A DNA stretch of 64,000 nt from Brassica napus (lineage: Eukaryota > Streptophyta > Magnoliopsida > Brassicales > Brassicaceae), in NCBI RefSeq assembly GCF_020379485.1, contig NC_063447.1:59013452-59077451 (forward strand), written 5' to 3'. The translations under genes and the position numbers were made by a program. Positions 38,444 through 51,346 of this stretch are shown here, in pieces. The first letter of the stretch is position 1. Every line of letters begins with the position of its first letter. The notes beneath the pieces were generated by a model. The model searched no databases. It saw nothing but the letters and a program-made list of their open reading frames with translations, and was not told the DNA's origin.

Positions 38444-40335
38444 ATGGACATGGAGACGGACCAAATCTACCAGATCGATGTCGGCAATCTTCTTGCTTTC
38501 AATCCTAACCACCGTTTCTCTTCTGCCCCTTCTTCAAGGTTCGTCCTTTTCTCTCCTCTCGTGTTGAGCTCTTAGGCGGCGGCTTGATTTAACTGTTTAG
38601 ACGTGTGTTTGTATGCTTAATTGTTGTAATCTTATCGATTGCTGAACAAAAGAGAAAGTAAAGTTCGCATTTTTTTTCTTGCAAAGCTGTTTCCTTTAGC
38701 TTGTTAAGTCTGAGTTTGTTCTGTTTTTTTTTTTTGTTGATGTTTGTTTTTTTTTTTAATTTAAATTAGGGAGGAGCTTGTGAAGGAATGTGTTACAGAG
38801 GGAACAAAGCTTGTTCAGGCAATAGCTGACACTCTTTTTAACCTTCCTTCTACTGAAACTAATGATGGCCCTCTCGTCCAGTTGCCTCCTCCTACAACTA
38901 AACTTCCTAGAGAGAAACATGTAAGAATAGCTGATCCTCTCTTTGTACTCTTCACTATCTCCAGTTCACTATCTCCAGTCTCATGAGACTATATATACAT
39001 GATAGATGTTGTTATGTGATTGGGTTTATTAAGTTTGCGAAATGAATGAGAGCATGTTTGTTTTCGTATGAGTTTTCCAAAAGACATAACAGCAGATTCT
39101 AGAATCTTTGTACTACAAGCATGATGCTGACCTTCTCTTTTTTTCTCTACCAGCTTCCAAGGCCTAAGCCTCCTACAAAGTGGGAAGAGTTTGCTCTCAA
39201 GAAAGGTATAAAGCTGACTTTTGAGTTATTTGTTTTGAGGATTGAAAGCTTGATTTTGTTCAGTGTTTTACTCTGTTCTAAATTGTTTTTTTTTTTGGTT
39301 ATGTTTCTTAGGTATACAAAAGCGGAAGAAGGACAAGATTGTGTACGACGAAACAACTGATAAGTTTAAGCGTCGCCATGGTTACGACCGTGTTAACGAT
39401 GATAATGATATCCCCATTATTGAGGCAAAGGCATCAGATGGTACGTCTTGTTAATGAAACCATATATGCAATTATTGTGGCAAATACATTGTAGAGTTGC
39501 ATTTACAATTTCTTTTGGCTCAACTGCAGAGCCAGGTGAAGATCCTTTTGCCAAGAGACTGGATGATAAAAAGAAGAGAGTCGGAAAGCAAGAAAAGAAC
39601 CGACTAGAGAATCTGAAGACAGCTGCTAAAGCTGGTGCTTTACCAAGGTATATAACAACTTTTTCGATTAGTATTACAAGCTAATAGTATCATAGGACCT
39701 GTCACATAGTTTTGGATCTAAATGGGTTTAAATACATTATTTTTGCAGCCATGTCCAACTAGCTGTGACCGGATTGCCCATATCAGGCACCAAAACTCAG
39801 CCAAAGAAGATTGGAAAGGAGGCACTTGGAGATGTAGCTGGTTTAGCTGCTACTTCAACCGCTAGTGGTGGAAAATTTGATAAAAAGTTGCCTGGAGAAA
39901 AACCTCCTAAGAAGCAGGGCAAGCACCACAAGGTAATTCACAGATAATTTTTTACCGTTCTTTTAGTTAATCTATCGACGATTTTTTTTTCTAATTTGTT
40001 TATTTTTTTTACAGTATTTACCAGTTGTACCAAGGTATGGGTGGGTTGACGAGGAGAAAGAGCAGACTAATAAAGTACTTGGCAAGTTATTGTCAAAGCA
40101 TTCACATGAGATCCTCAATGTTGGAAAGGTAAAACCCCGAAAAAATACTTCTCAGCTCTCTCCTCTCTAGTTTTGGTCTCTTGCATCTGATACTAATCAG
40201 TTGAATTTGAATGTGATTTAGGCGATAAACATGTACAATGACAAGAAGGAGAAAAAGAAGTCAGGAAGATCAGACAAGTTGAAAGCTAAGAAAGACATCA
40301 CCAAGAAGAAGCCTTATGCCAACAAAGCCAATTGA
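38444..40335 (+). CDS. RRS1: RRS1-like ribosome biogenesis regulatory protein
   Basis: Nucleolar protein needed for 60S subunit assembly; in yeast it works with Rpf2 to bring the 5S RNP to the pre-ribosome. Eight exons: 38444-38538, 38770-38920, 39154-39205, 39312-39440, 39530-39647, 39749-39932, 40015-40128, 40222-40335, total 957 nt (318 residues), as in Arabidopsis At2g37990. The conserved N-terminal domain shows [17 protein letters not shown] and [19 protein letters not shown], then [11 protein letters not shown] and [18 protein letters not shown]. The C-terminus is Lys-rich ([18 protein letters not shown]), fitting nucleolar targeting. ATG 38450 is an alternative start two codons on. Confidence 0.96.
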
Positions 40336-41085
40336 AGAGACTCTCTCCACCTTGTTTTATTTACTTTGTCGCTTATCTCATAACAAGAAAAAGTATTTAC
40401 AAATTTTGTGTGTTCTTTATCTGTTAAAAGGGAATACTCTTATATTTTATGTTATATTTTAATCTTTTCGAACACAAGAGTTAGAAGAGCAATCTTCTTA
40501 ATCATTTAAAGAAGAGAAGATCAGTAAGCAAACTTATATCAAAGAGATAATACCAAAGAGCAAGAGGAATAGACTGTTTACAAGCAAAGTATCTCTCAGT
40601 GACTGTTTACCTTGCTTTGTAATAATCTTTCCTGTCAAAACCTGAAAAAGCATAAAAAAGATCATATTCTTTCAATAGCCACCTCAAAGCCCACTTCAAT
40701 GTTCTTGTCAGATCCGTATAGGATGGGGTCATAATGTGTTACGTGTGAAACGGTTGAGGGTTTCACCCACCTCTTTGAAAGACCACGTGTGAAGACAAAG
40801 ATTGACCCAGAATGATTATTGCACATTAAAGGTCAAGTTATTGAGACTTATTAAGTTTGTTTGCCAAGACAAGCAAACCACAAAGGAAGTAAAGTCTATG
40901 AAAACAAACACACACATTCACATAGTAAGTTCAAAGCCTATCACATGGAGACATATCATCAACTTATCTTTTTAAATAATAATATGAATACCATAATTCT
41001 ATTGTGACAGAGTAAGATCCAATGAGAGAGAGCACTAACCGACATATCCACCCTTGTCCGCATTTTGAATTTTCTCTCTCTCACA
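40336..41085. other. Spacer between RRS1 and NCER2
   Basis: It holds the RRS1 3' UTR and the NCER2 distal promoter. A short inverted repeat 'gtgaaac...gtttcac' and two 'acgtgtgaa' words lie at 40,740-40,795. No gene. Confidence 0.55.
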
Positions 41086-41097
41086 CTTGCAAAGTTT

Positions 41098-41288
41098 TTT
41101 TTTTTTTTTTTTTTTGATTAACCTGGAGAGACTTCCAACCCCAGGGGCCAACCCCTCGCGGCGCGAGGCGTACCATTTGGTACTATGGGGAATTAGATAC
41201 CCCAATTGCCTGGCCAGCGCATCGAACCCGCGTGTTCCGTATTGGTGTTTTTTATTTCCCCTCGAGATCATCTGGGCTTAAGTACTCT
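41098..41288 (-). mobile_element. tRNA-type SINE with 12-bp target duplication
   Basis: Flanked by 'cttgcaaagttt' at 41086-41097 and 41289-41300. On the minus strand it has a polymerase III B box GGTTCGATGC, a body of about 170 bp and a 3' A-run (seen as T at 41098-41115). GC content is well above the surroundings. It lies 110 bp upstream of the ceramidase ATG, in the promoter or 5' UTR. Confidence 0.85.
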
Positions 41289-41397
41289 CTTGCAAAGTTT
41301 CAATCTTCCATGGCGTCCACAGTGAATCTCCTCTAAGTTCCTCAAATCTATTTATTCTCCACTTCTCCTCCTTTCCTTCCTTCAAGCTCACCAAACC

Positions 41398-44300
41398 ATG
41401 GCTGTCTCAGTGCCATTTCATTTTCTATTCTTTCTCCTTCTTCTAGACAGAGCTGTTTACTCGTCTTCAGAGTATTTAATCGGTGTCGGAAGCTATGACA
41501 TCACCGGCCCCGCCGCTGACGTCAACATGATGGGCTACGCGAACTCCGATCAAACCGCCTCGGGGATTCACTTCCGTCTCCGCGCTCGTGCCTTCATCGT
41601 CGCTGAGCCTCAAGGGAAACGCGTCGCGTTTGTGAATCTCGACGCGTGTATGGCGTCTCAGATCGTGACCATCAAAGTACTCGAGCGACTCAAGGCAAGG
41701 TACCGTACGACAAAAGTATAATGATCTCTAAGCAGAGTGTTTGCACAGTCTGTGTTAAAAAGTCTTGTCTTCATTTTTTGGTTAGATATGGTGATCTTTA
41801 CACAGAGAAGAACGTTGCCATAAGTGGGATTCACACTCACGCTGGACCAGGTGGTTATCTTCAGTATGTTACTTACATTGTCACCTCTCTTGGATTCGTT
41901 CGTCAGTCTTTTGACGTTCTCGTTGACGGCATTGAGCAAACCATCATCCAAGCTCACCAGAGTCTACGTCCTGGTTCTGTCTATGTCAACAAAGGTAAAA
42001 TAGAAACCCTCTCTTAGGATCAGAGTCTCTTCCTATTAGTTAAACCACTTAAAAAGATCTAGCCATTGTGTCAGAGGTCCCCAATAAGACGAAACTAATA
42101 TTAAATGATGTGGTTTCGGGCGTGGAGGAATTACGGAACCTTATGGCATTCAAAAATATAAAAATATAAACCACTTTGTGTGTGTGGGTTGATGATTAGG
42201 TGATCTTTTGGATGCTGGTGTGAACAGAAGTCCTAGCTCTTATCTCAACAACCCTGAAGCTGAGAGGAGTAGATATAAGTACAACGTTGACAAAGAGATG
42301 ACGTTACTCAAGTTTGTTGATTCACAGTTGGGACCTATTGGTAGCTTTAACTGGTTTGCAACTCATGGGACTTCCATGAGCAGGACTAACTCTTTGATAA
42401 GCGGTGATAACAAAGGCGCGGCAGCACGTTTCATGGAGGACTGGTTTGAGAATGGTCAGAAGGTTTCAGATAGTTCAAGTAAAATCACTCGGCGTGTATC
42501 TACCATTGTTTCTGATCTGAACACAAACCGTGAGTCTAGTCAGATCCTTTCCTTGAGAATTACTTACCTAATGTGGCAAGTCTATGACAAGTAATTTTCT
42601 CTTTTCAGACAGCAGACTTTTGGACATTGCAGCTTTTTATAAGTCATCTAAAGGACAGTCTCTTGATGCTAAGATACGAGTAAGGAAGGCTTCAAAGCGT
42701 GCATTCGTCTCCGCCTTCTGTCAGTCAAACTGTGGTGATGTGAGTCCAAACACTCTCGGCGCGTTTTGCATAGACACTGGTCTGCCTTGTGATTTCAATC
42801 ACAGCACCTGCAATGGAAAGAACGAGCTGTGCTATGGACGTGGACCCGGGTACCCTGATGAGTTTGAGAGTACACGAATCATTGGAGAAAAGCAATTCAA
42901 AATGGCGGTGGGACTATTCAACAAAGCTACAGAGAAGCTGCAAGGGAAAGTTGGTTACCAACATGCTTATGTAGATTTCTCGAATCTTCAAGTCACTGTT
43001 CCTAGAGCAGGTGGTGGTTCTGAGACGGTGAAGACATGTCCAGCTGCAATGGGGTTTGGTTTTGCTGCTGGAACAACTGATGGTCCTGGTGCTTTTGATT
43101 TCAAACAAGGAGATGATAAGGTATAACTAAAGCTTGTTAAGACTATCATCTTTGTCTGAATCTTTCTTTTCTCTAACAAAAAGAATCTGCTTCCTTAAGG
43201 GTAATGCCTTTTGGAGATTAGTGAGGAACGTGTTAAAAACTCCTGGTCCGGAACAGGTTCAGTGTCAGAAACCAAAACCTATTTTACTTGACACTGGTGA
43301 GATGAAGACACCATATGACTGGGCGGTGAGTGGCTCTATCATCTGTTTCCTGAAAATTGATTTTAAGTATTTGAAGCTATCTTTCGACCCAAAAAAGTAT
43401 TTGAAGCTATCTTTCCTTTTTGGAACACAAAGTATTTGATGCTATCTTATATATGAGCTCTGTCAAGGACTAGCAACTAGATTATTCCGGGTTTAGGTAG
43501 AACCGCAACTAGATTATTCCGGGTAGAACCTAGTCGTTAACAAATAATTAACAAATTATTGATTTTTTGTATATTTTACATTTATATTAGATATATTAGT
43601 TTTTAAATTTAATTATAAAATTGTTTTGATGAGTTATAAAAATTAGATATATATAAATAAGATACTAGACAAATTTGTGGATTTCCACTTACATTATTAA
43701 TTTATTATCTTTTTAAAGAAATTTAGACCATTTTAAATTGATTTAAACCAATTTAGACTATTGTAACCGATTTAGAACTGTATAAACCGATTTTCATGGT
43801 AGATTTTTAGAAAATCGTTTCGGTTATGACCCGTTTTGATGCTAGCCAATTTTTAGAACATTGGAAGCTATAGATTATTGACGTTTTGTTAATTGTTTGA
43901 ACCGTGTAGCCTTCGATTCTACCGGTTCAGATGCTTCGCATTGGTCAACTAGTCATCCTTAGTGTCCCTGGAGGTATGTCATTGACACTCTCTAGTGCAT
44001 ACTTTAGCTGATTAAAACGCTAATATCTGAATCTATGGACACAGAGTTCACAACAATGGCTGGAAGGCGTCTTCGTGACGCTGTGAAGTCATTTCTCATC
44101 TCTCTGGACAGCAAGGAGTTTGGCAACAACCTCCATGTCGTAATCGCTGGCCTCACCAACACGTATTCTCAGTACATTACTACTTACGAAGAGTACGAGG
44201 TTCAAAGATACGAGGGAGCTTCAACGCTATACGGCCCTCACACACTCACTGCTTACATCCAAGAGTTCAAGAAACTAGCCACAGCTTTGGTCAACGGTCA

Positions 44301-44763
44301 AACACTCCCGAGTGGGCCCCAACCACCCGACCTTCTAGACAAACAGATCAGCTTACTAGCCCCTGTGGTCGTGGACTCTACTCCTTTAGGAGTCAGCTTT
44401 GGTGACGTTAAAGCAGACGTGCCTCCCAAGTCAACGTTCAGGAGAGGTCAACAAGTCAACGCGACGTTTTGGTCAGGATGTCCACGTAACGACCTGTTGA
44501 CGGAGGGATCTTTCGCTGTGGTGGAGATGCTGCGTGACGGAGGGAAGTGGGTCCCAGTGTATGACGATGATGACTTTAGTGTGAAGTTTAAGTGGTCGAG
44601 GCAGGTGAAGCTTAGCCCTGAGAGTCAAGCCACGGTGGAGTGGAGGATACCAGAGTCGGCGGTGGCTGGAGTTTACAGATTAAGACATTATGGAGCTTCG
44701 AAGTCGCTGTTTGGTGCCATCACAAGCTTCTCTGGTTCTTCTAGCGCCTTTGTAGTTGTATGA
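41398..44763 (+). CDS. NCER2: Neutral/alkaline ceramidase
   Basis: Hydrolyses ceramide to sphingosine and fatty acid. Seven exons: 41398-41699, 41786-41994, 42200-42539, 42609-43120, 43200-43325, 43920-43973, 44045-44763; 2,262 nt, 753 residues, the usual length. A signal peptide is seen at residues 1-20 (FHFLFFLLLLDRAVYSSS). Conserved blocks: LIGVGSYDITGPAADVNMMG, SGIHTHAGPGGY (zinc-binding His), NCGDVSPN (nucleophile Ser region) and CYGRGPGYPDEF. The C-terminal immunoglobulin-like domain has FWSGCPRNDLL and 'GVYRLRHYGASK'. It matches the At2g38010 position. Intron 5 (594 bp) contains short repeats. A SINE lies close upstream. Convergent with DET2. Confidence 0.96.
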
Positions 44764-45155
44764 AATTTAACCTAAAGTAATATAGCGTATCACACACGCA
44801 TTCTCCATTTGGTAAACAAAGCTACTAAGAGATGCCCTAGTTTACATCTTATAAGTCATCACCACACAACCATCACCACACAACCATTTAAAAAAAAACA
44901 CACCATTTGATTTACTCTGGTCTTTGGATTCATTTAGTTATTGATATGTCTTGTTTCATTAGAAAACTAGCTTTGTCTCTTAGTCTTTACATGACATATA
45001 CAACACTCTTCACTCTTATGTTAAAACCTTTGATATATTAATAGATTGGTCTAAATGATACACATTTTAGCACTCTTGTAGTACACCAACATAAATAAAA
45101 CTAAACCGGAACAATAAACCAACATTAAGAGAACTAAACCGGTAACTGAATATTT
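44764..45155. other. Convergent spacer NCER2-DET2
   Basis: 3' UTR DNA of both genes. 'catcaccacacaacc' is repeated near 44,855-44,885. Nothing else. Confidence 0.55.
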
Positions 45156-46029
45156 TCAGAACACAAAAGGAATAACAGCTTTCCGAGTCTTTGGGTACTC
45201 GTCCTTAAACTTGTCACCGTACCATACGTGGCTCGCACGTGCGCGCGGGATCAAGTTGGAACACGTGTATAGGAAAAACCCAACTCCGGCCCAAGACCAA
45301 GTCATTACAGCCCAGCCCAACCACTCAACCACCTCTCCAAAGTAATTCGGACAGCTTACAAACTCGAACAAGCCTCCTCTCGGTATCACATAACCTCCCC
45401 GGTTCTCCTTCTTCATCCGTACCAGAGTCCGGTCCGACGTGATGTTAATCCACATACCGGTTACGAAAACCACCGTACCGATAACAAACCGCAACCAGAA
45501 CCACACTCCGTCGTCGTAGTCGTTCTTGTAATGAGAAACGTACCTCGCCTGGTCATGAATTAACCAAAAGAATTGTAAAATTTTAAACCGGTACAAAGTG
45601 ATAGTTTTACTAAACCGGAATCAGATACATCGTTACCTGGATATAGGCGTTGAGAAGATTAAAGGTGAAAGCCATGGCGGCGATGGTGATCGGGAAGCCG
45701 TTTTTACTCGAGGAGGAGCTGCGGAGGAGGCGGAGAGGGTAGATGACGGTGCGGTGGAAGTAATGGAGGAGGTAAGGTGAGAAGAGGAGGAGAGATTTGG
45801 GATTGTGAGAGTGGCGGCCAAAGGGGAAGAGGAGGAGCGTGAGCCATAAGGTGGGGCTCTCCATGAGGAACCAAGCGAGCGGGGGAGATAAGGTGGGTCC
45901 CCATCCGGAACGGTTGTGTTTGCCGTAAGGAGCTTGGAGGAATTTGAGAGCGACGGCGGTAGGTGGGCCCGAGAAAATTAGTGTTAGGACGCAGTAGCGG
46001 AAGAAGGTCTCATCGGCGATCTCTTTCAT
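45156..46029 (-). CDS. DET2: DET2 steroid 5-alpha-reductase
   Basis: Reduces campestenone-type intermediates with NADPH in brassinosteroid synthesis, in the ER membrane. Two exons, 45637-46029 and 45156-45548, give 261 residues, the family length. It starts MKEIADETFFRYCVLTLIF, followed by several hydrophobic membrane segments. The C-terminal domain shows GLFEFVSCPNYFGEVVEWLG and ends with ARASHVWYGDKF and 'YPKTRKAVIPFVF', typical of 5-alpha-reductases. Matches At2g38050. The start at 46029 is the first in-frame ATG. Confidence 0.96.
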
Positions 46030-46182
46030 TTTGGGTGATTCTGCGAAGTGATGAAGAATCAGATCTATCCGTGCAGAGTCGAGTACAGCTCAGCTTGGCA
46101 ATTTAATTCGATGTAATAATAAAAAGTAATATTTTGACTTTTGCAAATTTTTTACTTTTGTAAATCTTGTACTTTGTCTTAA

Positions 46183-47329
46183 AGCATGTTTATGCGCGGT
46201 CTTTAGTGAGGTTCTTAATGCGTGGACTCCCACAAAACTCTTAATGATCGGTTACAAAAACTACTAATTAAGAATCGATTTTAGTGAGTTTTTTACACTG
46301 TTCGTGGACCCCACTGATTCCTGACGCTCCGCGATTGGTTTGATTTTTAATTTTTTTTATTTTAGATAAAAGAAACTTAAGAAACCTATTTGAGTTTTTT
46401 AGAGATAAACATAGGGCCGTTCAATATGGTAAAACCAAACCGTACCGAACCGAACCAAAATAGACAATATGGTTTGGTTTTGGTATATACCATATAAACC
46501 GAATGGATATAATTTTATAAAAACCGTAGGGCTTAGATATGGTTTGGTATATAACCGATTAAACCGAATAAACCGAACAAAACCGACTAAAAGTAGAAAC
46601 ATGTATCTATTTTATAACAATACATGAATATCTATTTGTTATATAAGTTAAATTTGTGTTAATAACTATTACCATAATGTTATAGTAATAAAGAACAATT
46701 TATAAAACAATTGAACTATAATTAAATAACAATACATCGCAATTCAGACATTTTATTTTTAAGTTTTTTTTTTTTTATCTTTTTGCTTTATTTTAGTATT
46801 CACTAAATTAATATGAAGATTATAAATTTGATAGAAAATTTTCATAACTTTTTTCTTATCTATAAACAAACAGAGTTTCGTGTTCAATCGAAAAAGCATG
46901 ACTTTAATGAACACTAAATATGGAAGAGTGGAAAAATTTTTCTTTCGTATTTCTGTTTTGTTTCATATTTTTATTTTCAAAATTTCAGGCTCTGATTTTA
47001 ATTATAGATTTGATTATTTTATTTGATGGTAGAAGCATTTTTACTTTTTTGTTCATTTATTTGAACATTAATATATTTTTAATAAATGATTGTGTTGACA
47101 ATATGACTCTAAAATTCATTTTATATGATCTCAAACTAAATAATTATGTTTTTTGGTATAAAATCGAATAAACCGAAAACCGACGGTATATAAACCGAAC
47201 CGAAGTAAATATGGATTTAGAATGGTAGTTATATTTTACTAACCGAAATACCGAAAACCGAAAAAAACCGAACCTAAACCGAACCGATATCCGGATTGAA
47301 CACCTCTAGATAAACTCATAAACATGGTC
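46183..47329. mobile_element. Harbinger-like MITE interrupted by another element
   Basis: Outer ends: AGCATGTTTATGCG (46183) and, reverse strand of the right end, GACCATGTTTATGAG (47329), with TAA target duplications at 46180-46182 and 47330-47332. The MITE body is about 46183-46412 plus 47308-47329; the rest is the nested element. Confidence 0.8.
46413..47307. mobile_element. MULE-like non-autonomous element nested in a MITE
   Basis: Ends are inverted: AGGGCCGTTCAAT on the left, and AGAGGTGTTCAAT on the reverse strand of the right. Flanking 'agataaaca' and 'agataaact' form an imperfect 9-bp target duplication. Both ends are rich in 'aaccgaacc' words; the interior is AT-rich and non-coding. 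Confidence 0.75.
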
Positions 47330-47332
47330 TAA

Positions 47333-48219
47333 TGGTAATGGTGTCCAAAATTTTATTTACGTTAAAACTTAAACTTAAACCAATCAAGGTTTAACTTTCC
47401 TTAAAACTATATCTAATAAAAGTTTAAATTATAATTAATTTTAAGCTATATTTTTATTCACTGCACATTAATTTTTTACAGAAAAAAAATTACAATTACA
47501 ATTTAACCTTTATTTTACTTTTTCATTTAATTTTTATTGATACAAAAATATATTTATAGTTCAAAATTTTACTGATCAAACAACATGATTTTTTTTGAAG
47601 TTACGTCTCAACCAATCATCCACACGTATATATATAAATACAATATTTTGTAATTTCTTTTAACTGTGTAAACTACCACAGCTCTCAATTACTAGTAAAT
47701 CGCATAGTTTTTTTTTACCATCTAGTTTTTTGGGGTAAAATTTAGCTACAAAGTCCATTAGTCATTTATGTAGTCACACTATGAGTTTCCTTCTTGTTGG
47801 TTTTTCATAAAAGAATCTCTAGTGAGAATCCAACACTCTTAAATCAAGTTTGTTTTAACTCATATCATGTAGATTTTTAACATAAGTTTACAATGATTTA
47901 AAATTTTATAATCCCACTTCAAAGTTCATTTTAGAACAAAATCTTTCTCCCATCATATATCATTTTTAATTCAGAAACATAACAAAATATGATTATATCA
48001 AAACTAAAATAACCATATTCACCATTTTATTTATTTAGGTCTAAATAGAATATGAATTAAGCTAAAAATTAAAATACATTTTGAAGTTTTTATCAGAAAA
48101 CAGGAAAAACAACGTACAAAAATATATTATGTTCCAGAAAAAAAACAATCATTTGTATCTCAGTATCTTTTTTCTGGTATCATATTGCTCTGTAAGTTTA
48201 TAAGGATAGCCTGTTGGAT
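47333..48219. other. AT-rich spacer downstream of PHT4;2
   Basis: No coding or clear repeat; the part nearest 48,200 is the PHT4;2 3' UTR. Confidence 0.55.
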
Positions 48220-51200
48220 CTAAAAGACTCGTTCTCCGGTGGCGAAAAGGATCCAGAACACGGTCGTTGCAAAGTAAAGAAACGCCGTCACCGTCAGGAA
48301 CGCCTGGAAGGAACCGAGCCACTGCACGAAGTAGCCCGTCCCTATTGTACTAACGATCGCAGCCAACGTACCCGCACAATTTGAAATACCTGCCTCGCAC
48401 ACCAATAATATAAGCCCTAACTTTTTAAGCAAGAAACTATAATAAAACAAGAAGCAAGATTCACCATATATTAACATTTACCGTGCAAGAAACCAGCATA
48501 TTCCGGTGCGATGTCCTGCTCTCACAAAGAGAAACCAGCAATGTTGTGAGATTAAAGATTATCCCAAAATGGTGAAATGCTAAAGAGTTTTTTTTTTTTT
48601 TTTTTTTTTAATGCTAAAGAGTTGTTATTAACGTACTTGCATATTGAGGAGGAACCCAGCTTGGCTAAAGGAACTCAAGCTCAATGCAATGGTCATGAGA
48701 ATCGCTGCGCAAGAAGGCGATTTTGCGTAGTTCAGGCATAGCAGAGACAACCCTGGACCAATAAATCCGATAGACTGACAATAAAAGCCGAGACATTCTG
48801 TTAGAATGTTGGAAGTTATAACATATTGCACTTTTGATAATCACCTGCATGATCTTTCGGACAGAGGTCACAGAGTGACCAGTTCTGATCAAGCAGTCTG
48901 ATGCTGAGCCAGCAAAGTATCCCGAGACCGCCATTGTGGCCCATGGAAGAGCGCTGAACCATGCCGCTTGCTTCAAATTCACGTTAAACACCTGTGAACA
49001 TCAATATAAAACATCATATTTTCAGTTCATATTCGAATCAAAACATAGAATCATTAATAACTACTTACCGTCTGGAAGTAAACAGGCATCCATGAGAGAA
49101 GAACAAAGTATCCCTGTGAACAACTAACCAAAAACCTTATGAGTTTATTACAAAAAAACAAACAAAAGACATGGCATTGATGTAACAAAAGATACTATCA
49201 AACTCAAACTCACCCAATTGTTAGTCACATTAGCGAAAATGATGGCCCAAGTAGGCAACTTCGACAAAAGAAGGCGCAAAGATGGGTTAGGCTTGGTTGA
49301 ACTGGTTGGCGTATGAACCGGTTTTCCAGCCTGGATTTGCCTCAGCTCTGACCTAGTGATGAAAGGACTGTCCTGAGGGTTGTTTGTAACGCCGCTTGCC
49401 CAAGTGGACACCCACAATAGACCTAAGGACGCAAAAAGAATGAATGGACCAGAGATTCCTATAGAAGATAACATGAGCGGTGTTAACAAAAGTCCCACGA
49501 CGTTTCCCATGTGAAACCCTGCCATCGATATACCAACCGCACTGGCTCGTTCATCCATGGGGAACCACCTGAGTCAAATGCCAATATAGTTTAAAAAAAA
49601 ACATTTTCAGTTTTTCAGAAAGAAATTTGCTAAAAGGAATATTACCGAGAGAGAAGAGTAGTCATGGAGGGCATTGCAACACCTTCAGCGAGACCAAAGA
49701 AGGCTCGGGCACACAGTAAGGCTACGGTCGAGTGTGCAGCTGCCCATGGAGTGAGTAGAGTGGCAAAAGACCACAATGCGACTCCCCAAGCCAATACTCT
49801 TTTTCCTCCATAACGATCCACCAATGCTCCTCCAATAACCGATGAAAAAATGTAACCCCATAAAAAGGAGGACTGCAAAATAATAAGTTTCAATCCATAT
49901 TAGGAAAAAAAAACTTATACGTTAATGTTAGCCAAAACTTAATACGTTAGTGTTAGCAGAAACCTAATAATACGTTAGTGTTAGCCAAACCTTGATCACT
50001 AGATTGGTTTCTTCTATATAAGCTCTGGGTTATGATTGTTTGATGGAGGAAAAACCAACATAGCGAACTGATCAAGGACTCCGTTGGTTGAGGTTAACAA
50101 GAAAGACAAGTTTACAAAAGAAAATAACCCTAAGAGAATCATTAGTAGTGCGAAACTTATATGGTTTCTCACCAATAGATTTCAATATTTAAAAATAATA
50201 AACCATTACAAAGTTGTGTGTTGAGGGAGTTTCTCACAAATGTCTAAGTCTATCATTGTTTTTTATTGGTGAGATACTTTCATAAAAACTCAACGATGCT
50301 CATGCTCTAATAAATGAGGAAATGTAGGTAATAGAAATTAAAATTTTAGTTTGCATTTGAATGAAATCAAATGGAAAAGAATTGGATTTTTAGGTTTGAA
50401 GCCGAACAGAAACTCAGAAGAAAAGGGAAGTCGACGTGACCCTTACCACAAACGTTTTGGTGATAAAAGCCTCAATTTCACATAACGTCAAGCCTTCTTT
50501 ACGCTTGCCGCTCAAACTAACGCACCTACCATTGTTCTCAACAACTACTCCATTTTTCCTACTACTATTATATGTATATATATATATATATATATCAATA
50601 TTTTAGAAATTCTTAAATGCAACCAATTCTTTCTTTAAACCACCTAATCTTGGTGCATTACAGTTTATATATTTTAGATTTATTTTATTTTATTTTATTG
50701 CAAGTTATTTTTTTAATATGTGTGAAAATGTCGTGTATCTTTATAAAATTGATTTTGCGGACGATTATAAACTGGTCCCATATTAAATATGTTTACACAT
50801 ATGGGGAAACCAAATCTTGACATCTTCATTTATTTTTGTCAAGTTGATTGCTTACCGATTCGCGGATCAAGAATGTAATTAGGGGGAGTTAATTATAGGA
50901 GATTAAGAAAATACCTGAACTACCCCTAGAAAAGAACTCGACCAGCCAAGCTTCTCGGCGAGTGGAACCACCGCTACAGACATCACAACTCTGTCGGCGT
51001 TACAAAGACACATCATGCACGCCGTCAACATCACTACTTTCATCCTCTCCGGTATCAACTTCCCCACCTCCCTTGCCACCTCCACCTCTCCTCCACCGAT
51101 AAGTATTCCCTCCGCCGCGCATCTTTCCGGTGATTGATGTCTCTTCTTTGCCGCCGTCACCACCGCTTCACCTCTTCTTGTCACACGGCTTTCCGACGAG

Positions 51201-51346
51201 GAACGTAAACTCTCACATCGAATCTGGTTATGTCTGGAACGTAACCCGAAACTCAGAAGGGTTTCCCGGGTTGATGTCGGATCGCGACGGAATCTCAAGA
51301 GACATGACGAACGATGTGGAGATGTTACGGATAATGCTGTCGCCAT
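48220..51346 (-). CDS. PHT4;2: PHT4;2 plastid phosphate/anion transporter
   Basis: Major facilitator (SLC17 type) anion transporter of root plastids; exports inorganic phosphate. Eight exons: 50915-51346, 49646-49872, 49214-49568, 49069-49113, 48845-48991, 48637-48774, 48482-48515, 48220-48389; 1,548 nt, 515 residues. The first about 90 residues are Ser/Arg-rich, a plastid transit peptide. Family features: CNADRVVMSVAVVPLAEKLG (TM1 region), YGGKRVLAWGVALWSFAT and 'FGLAEGVAMPSM'. Later exons give LSWMPVYFQT, GHSVTSVRKIMQ, APEYAGFLHGISNCAGTLA and a C-terminal membrane segment. Matches the At2g38060 position. Intron 1 (1.04 kb) contains a MITE. Confidence 0.95.
50134..50307. mobile_element. MITE in PHT4;2 intron 1
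   Basis: A 174-bp element flanked by TAA (50131-50133, 50308-50310); ends GAGAATCATTAGTAGTG and, reverse strand of the right end, GAGCATGAGCATCGTTG are imperfect inverted repeats. Two internal 'ggtttctcacc / ggtgaga' words form an inner inverted pair. Confidence 0.65.

Noticed and set aside
41035..41281. Short ORFs upstream of NCER2
   Set aside because: They lie within the SINE and its A-run.
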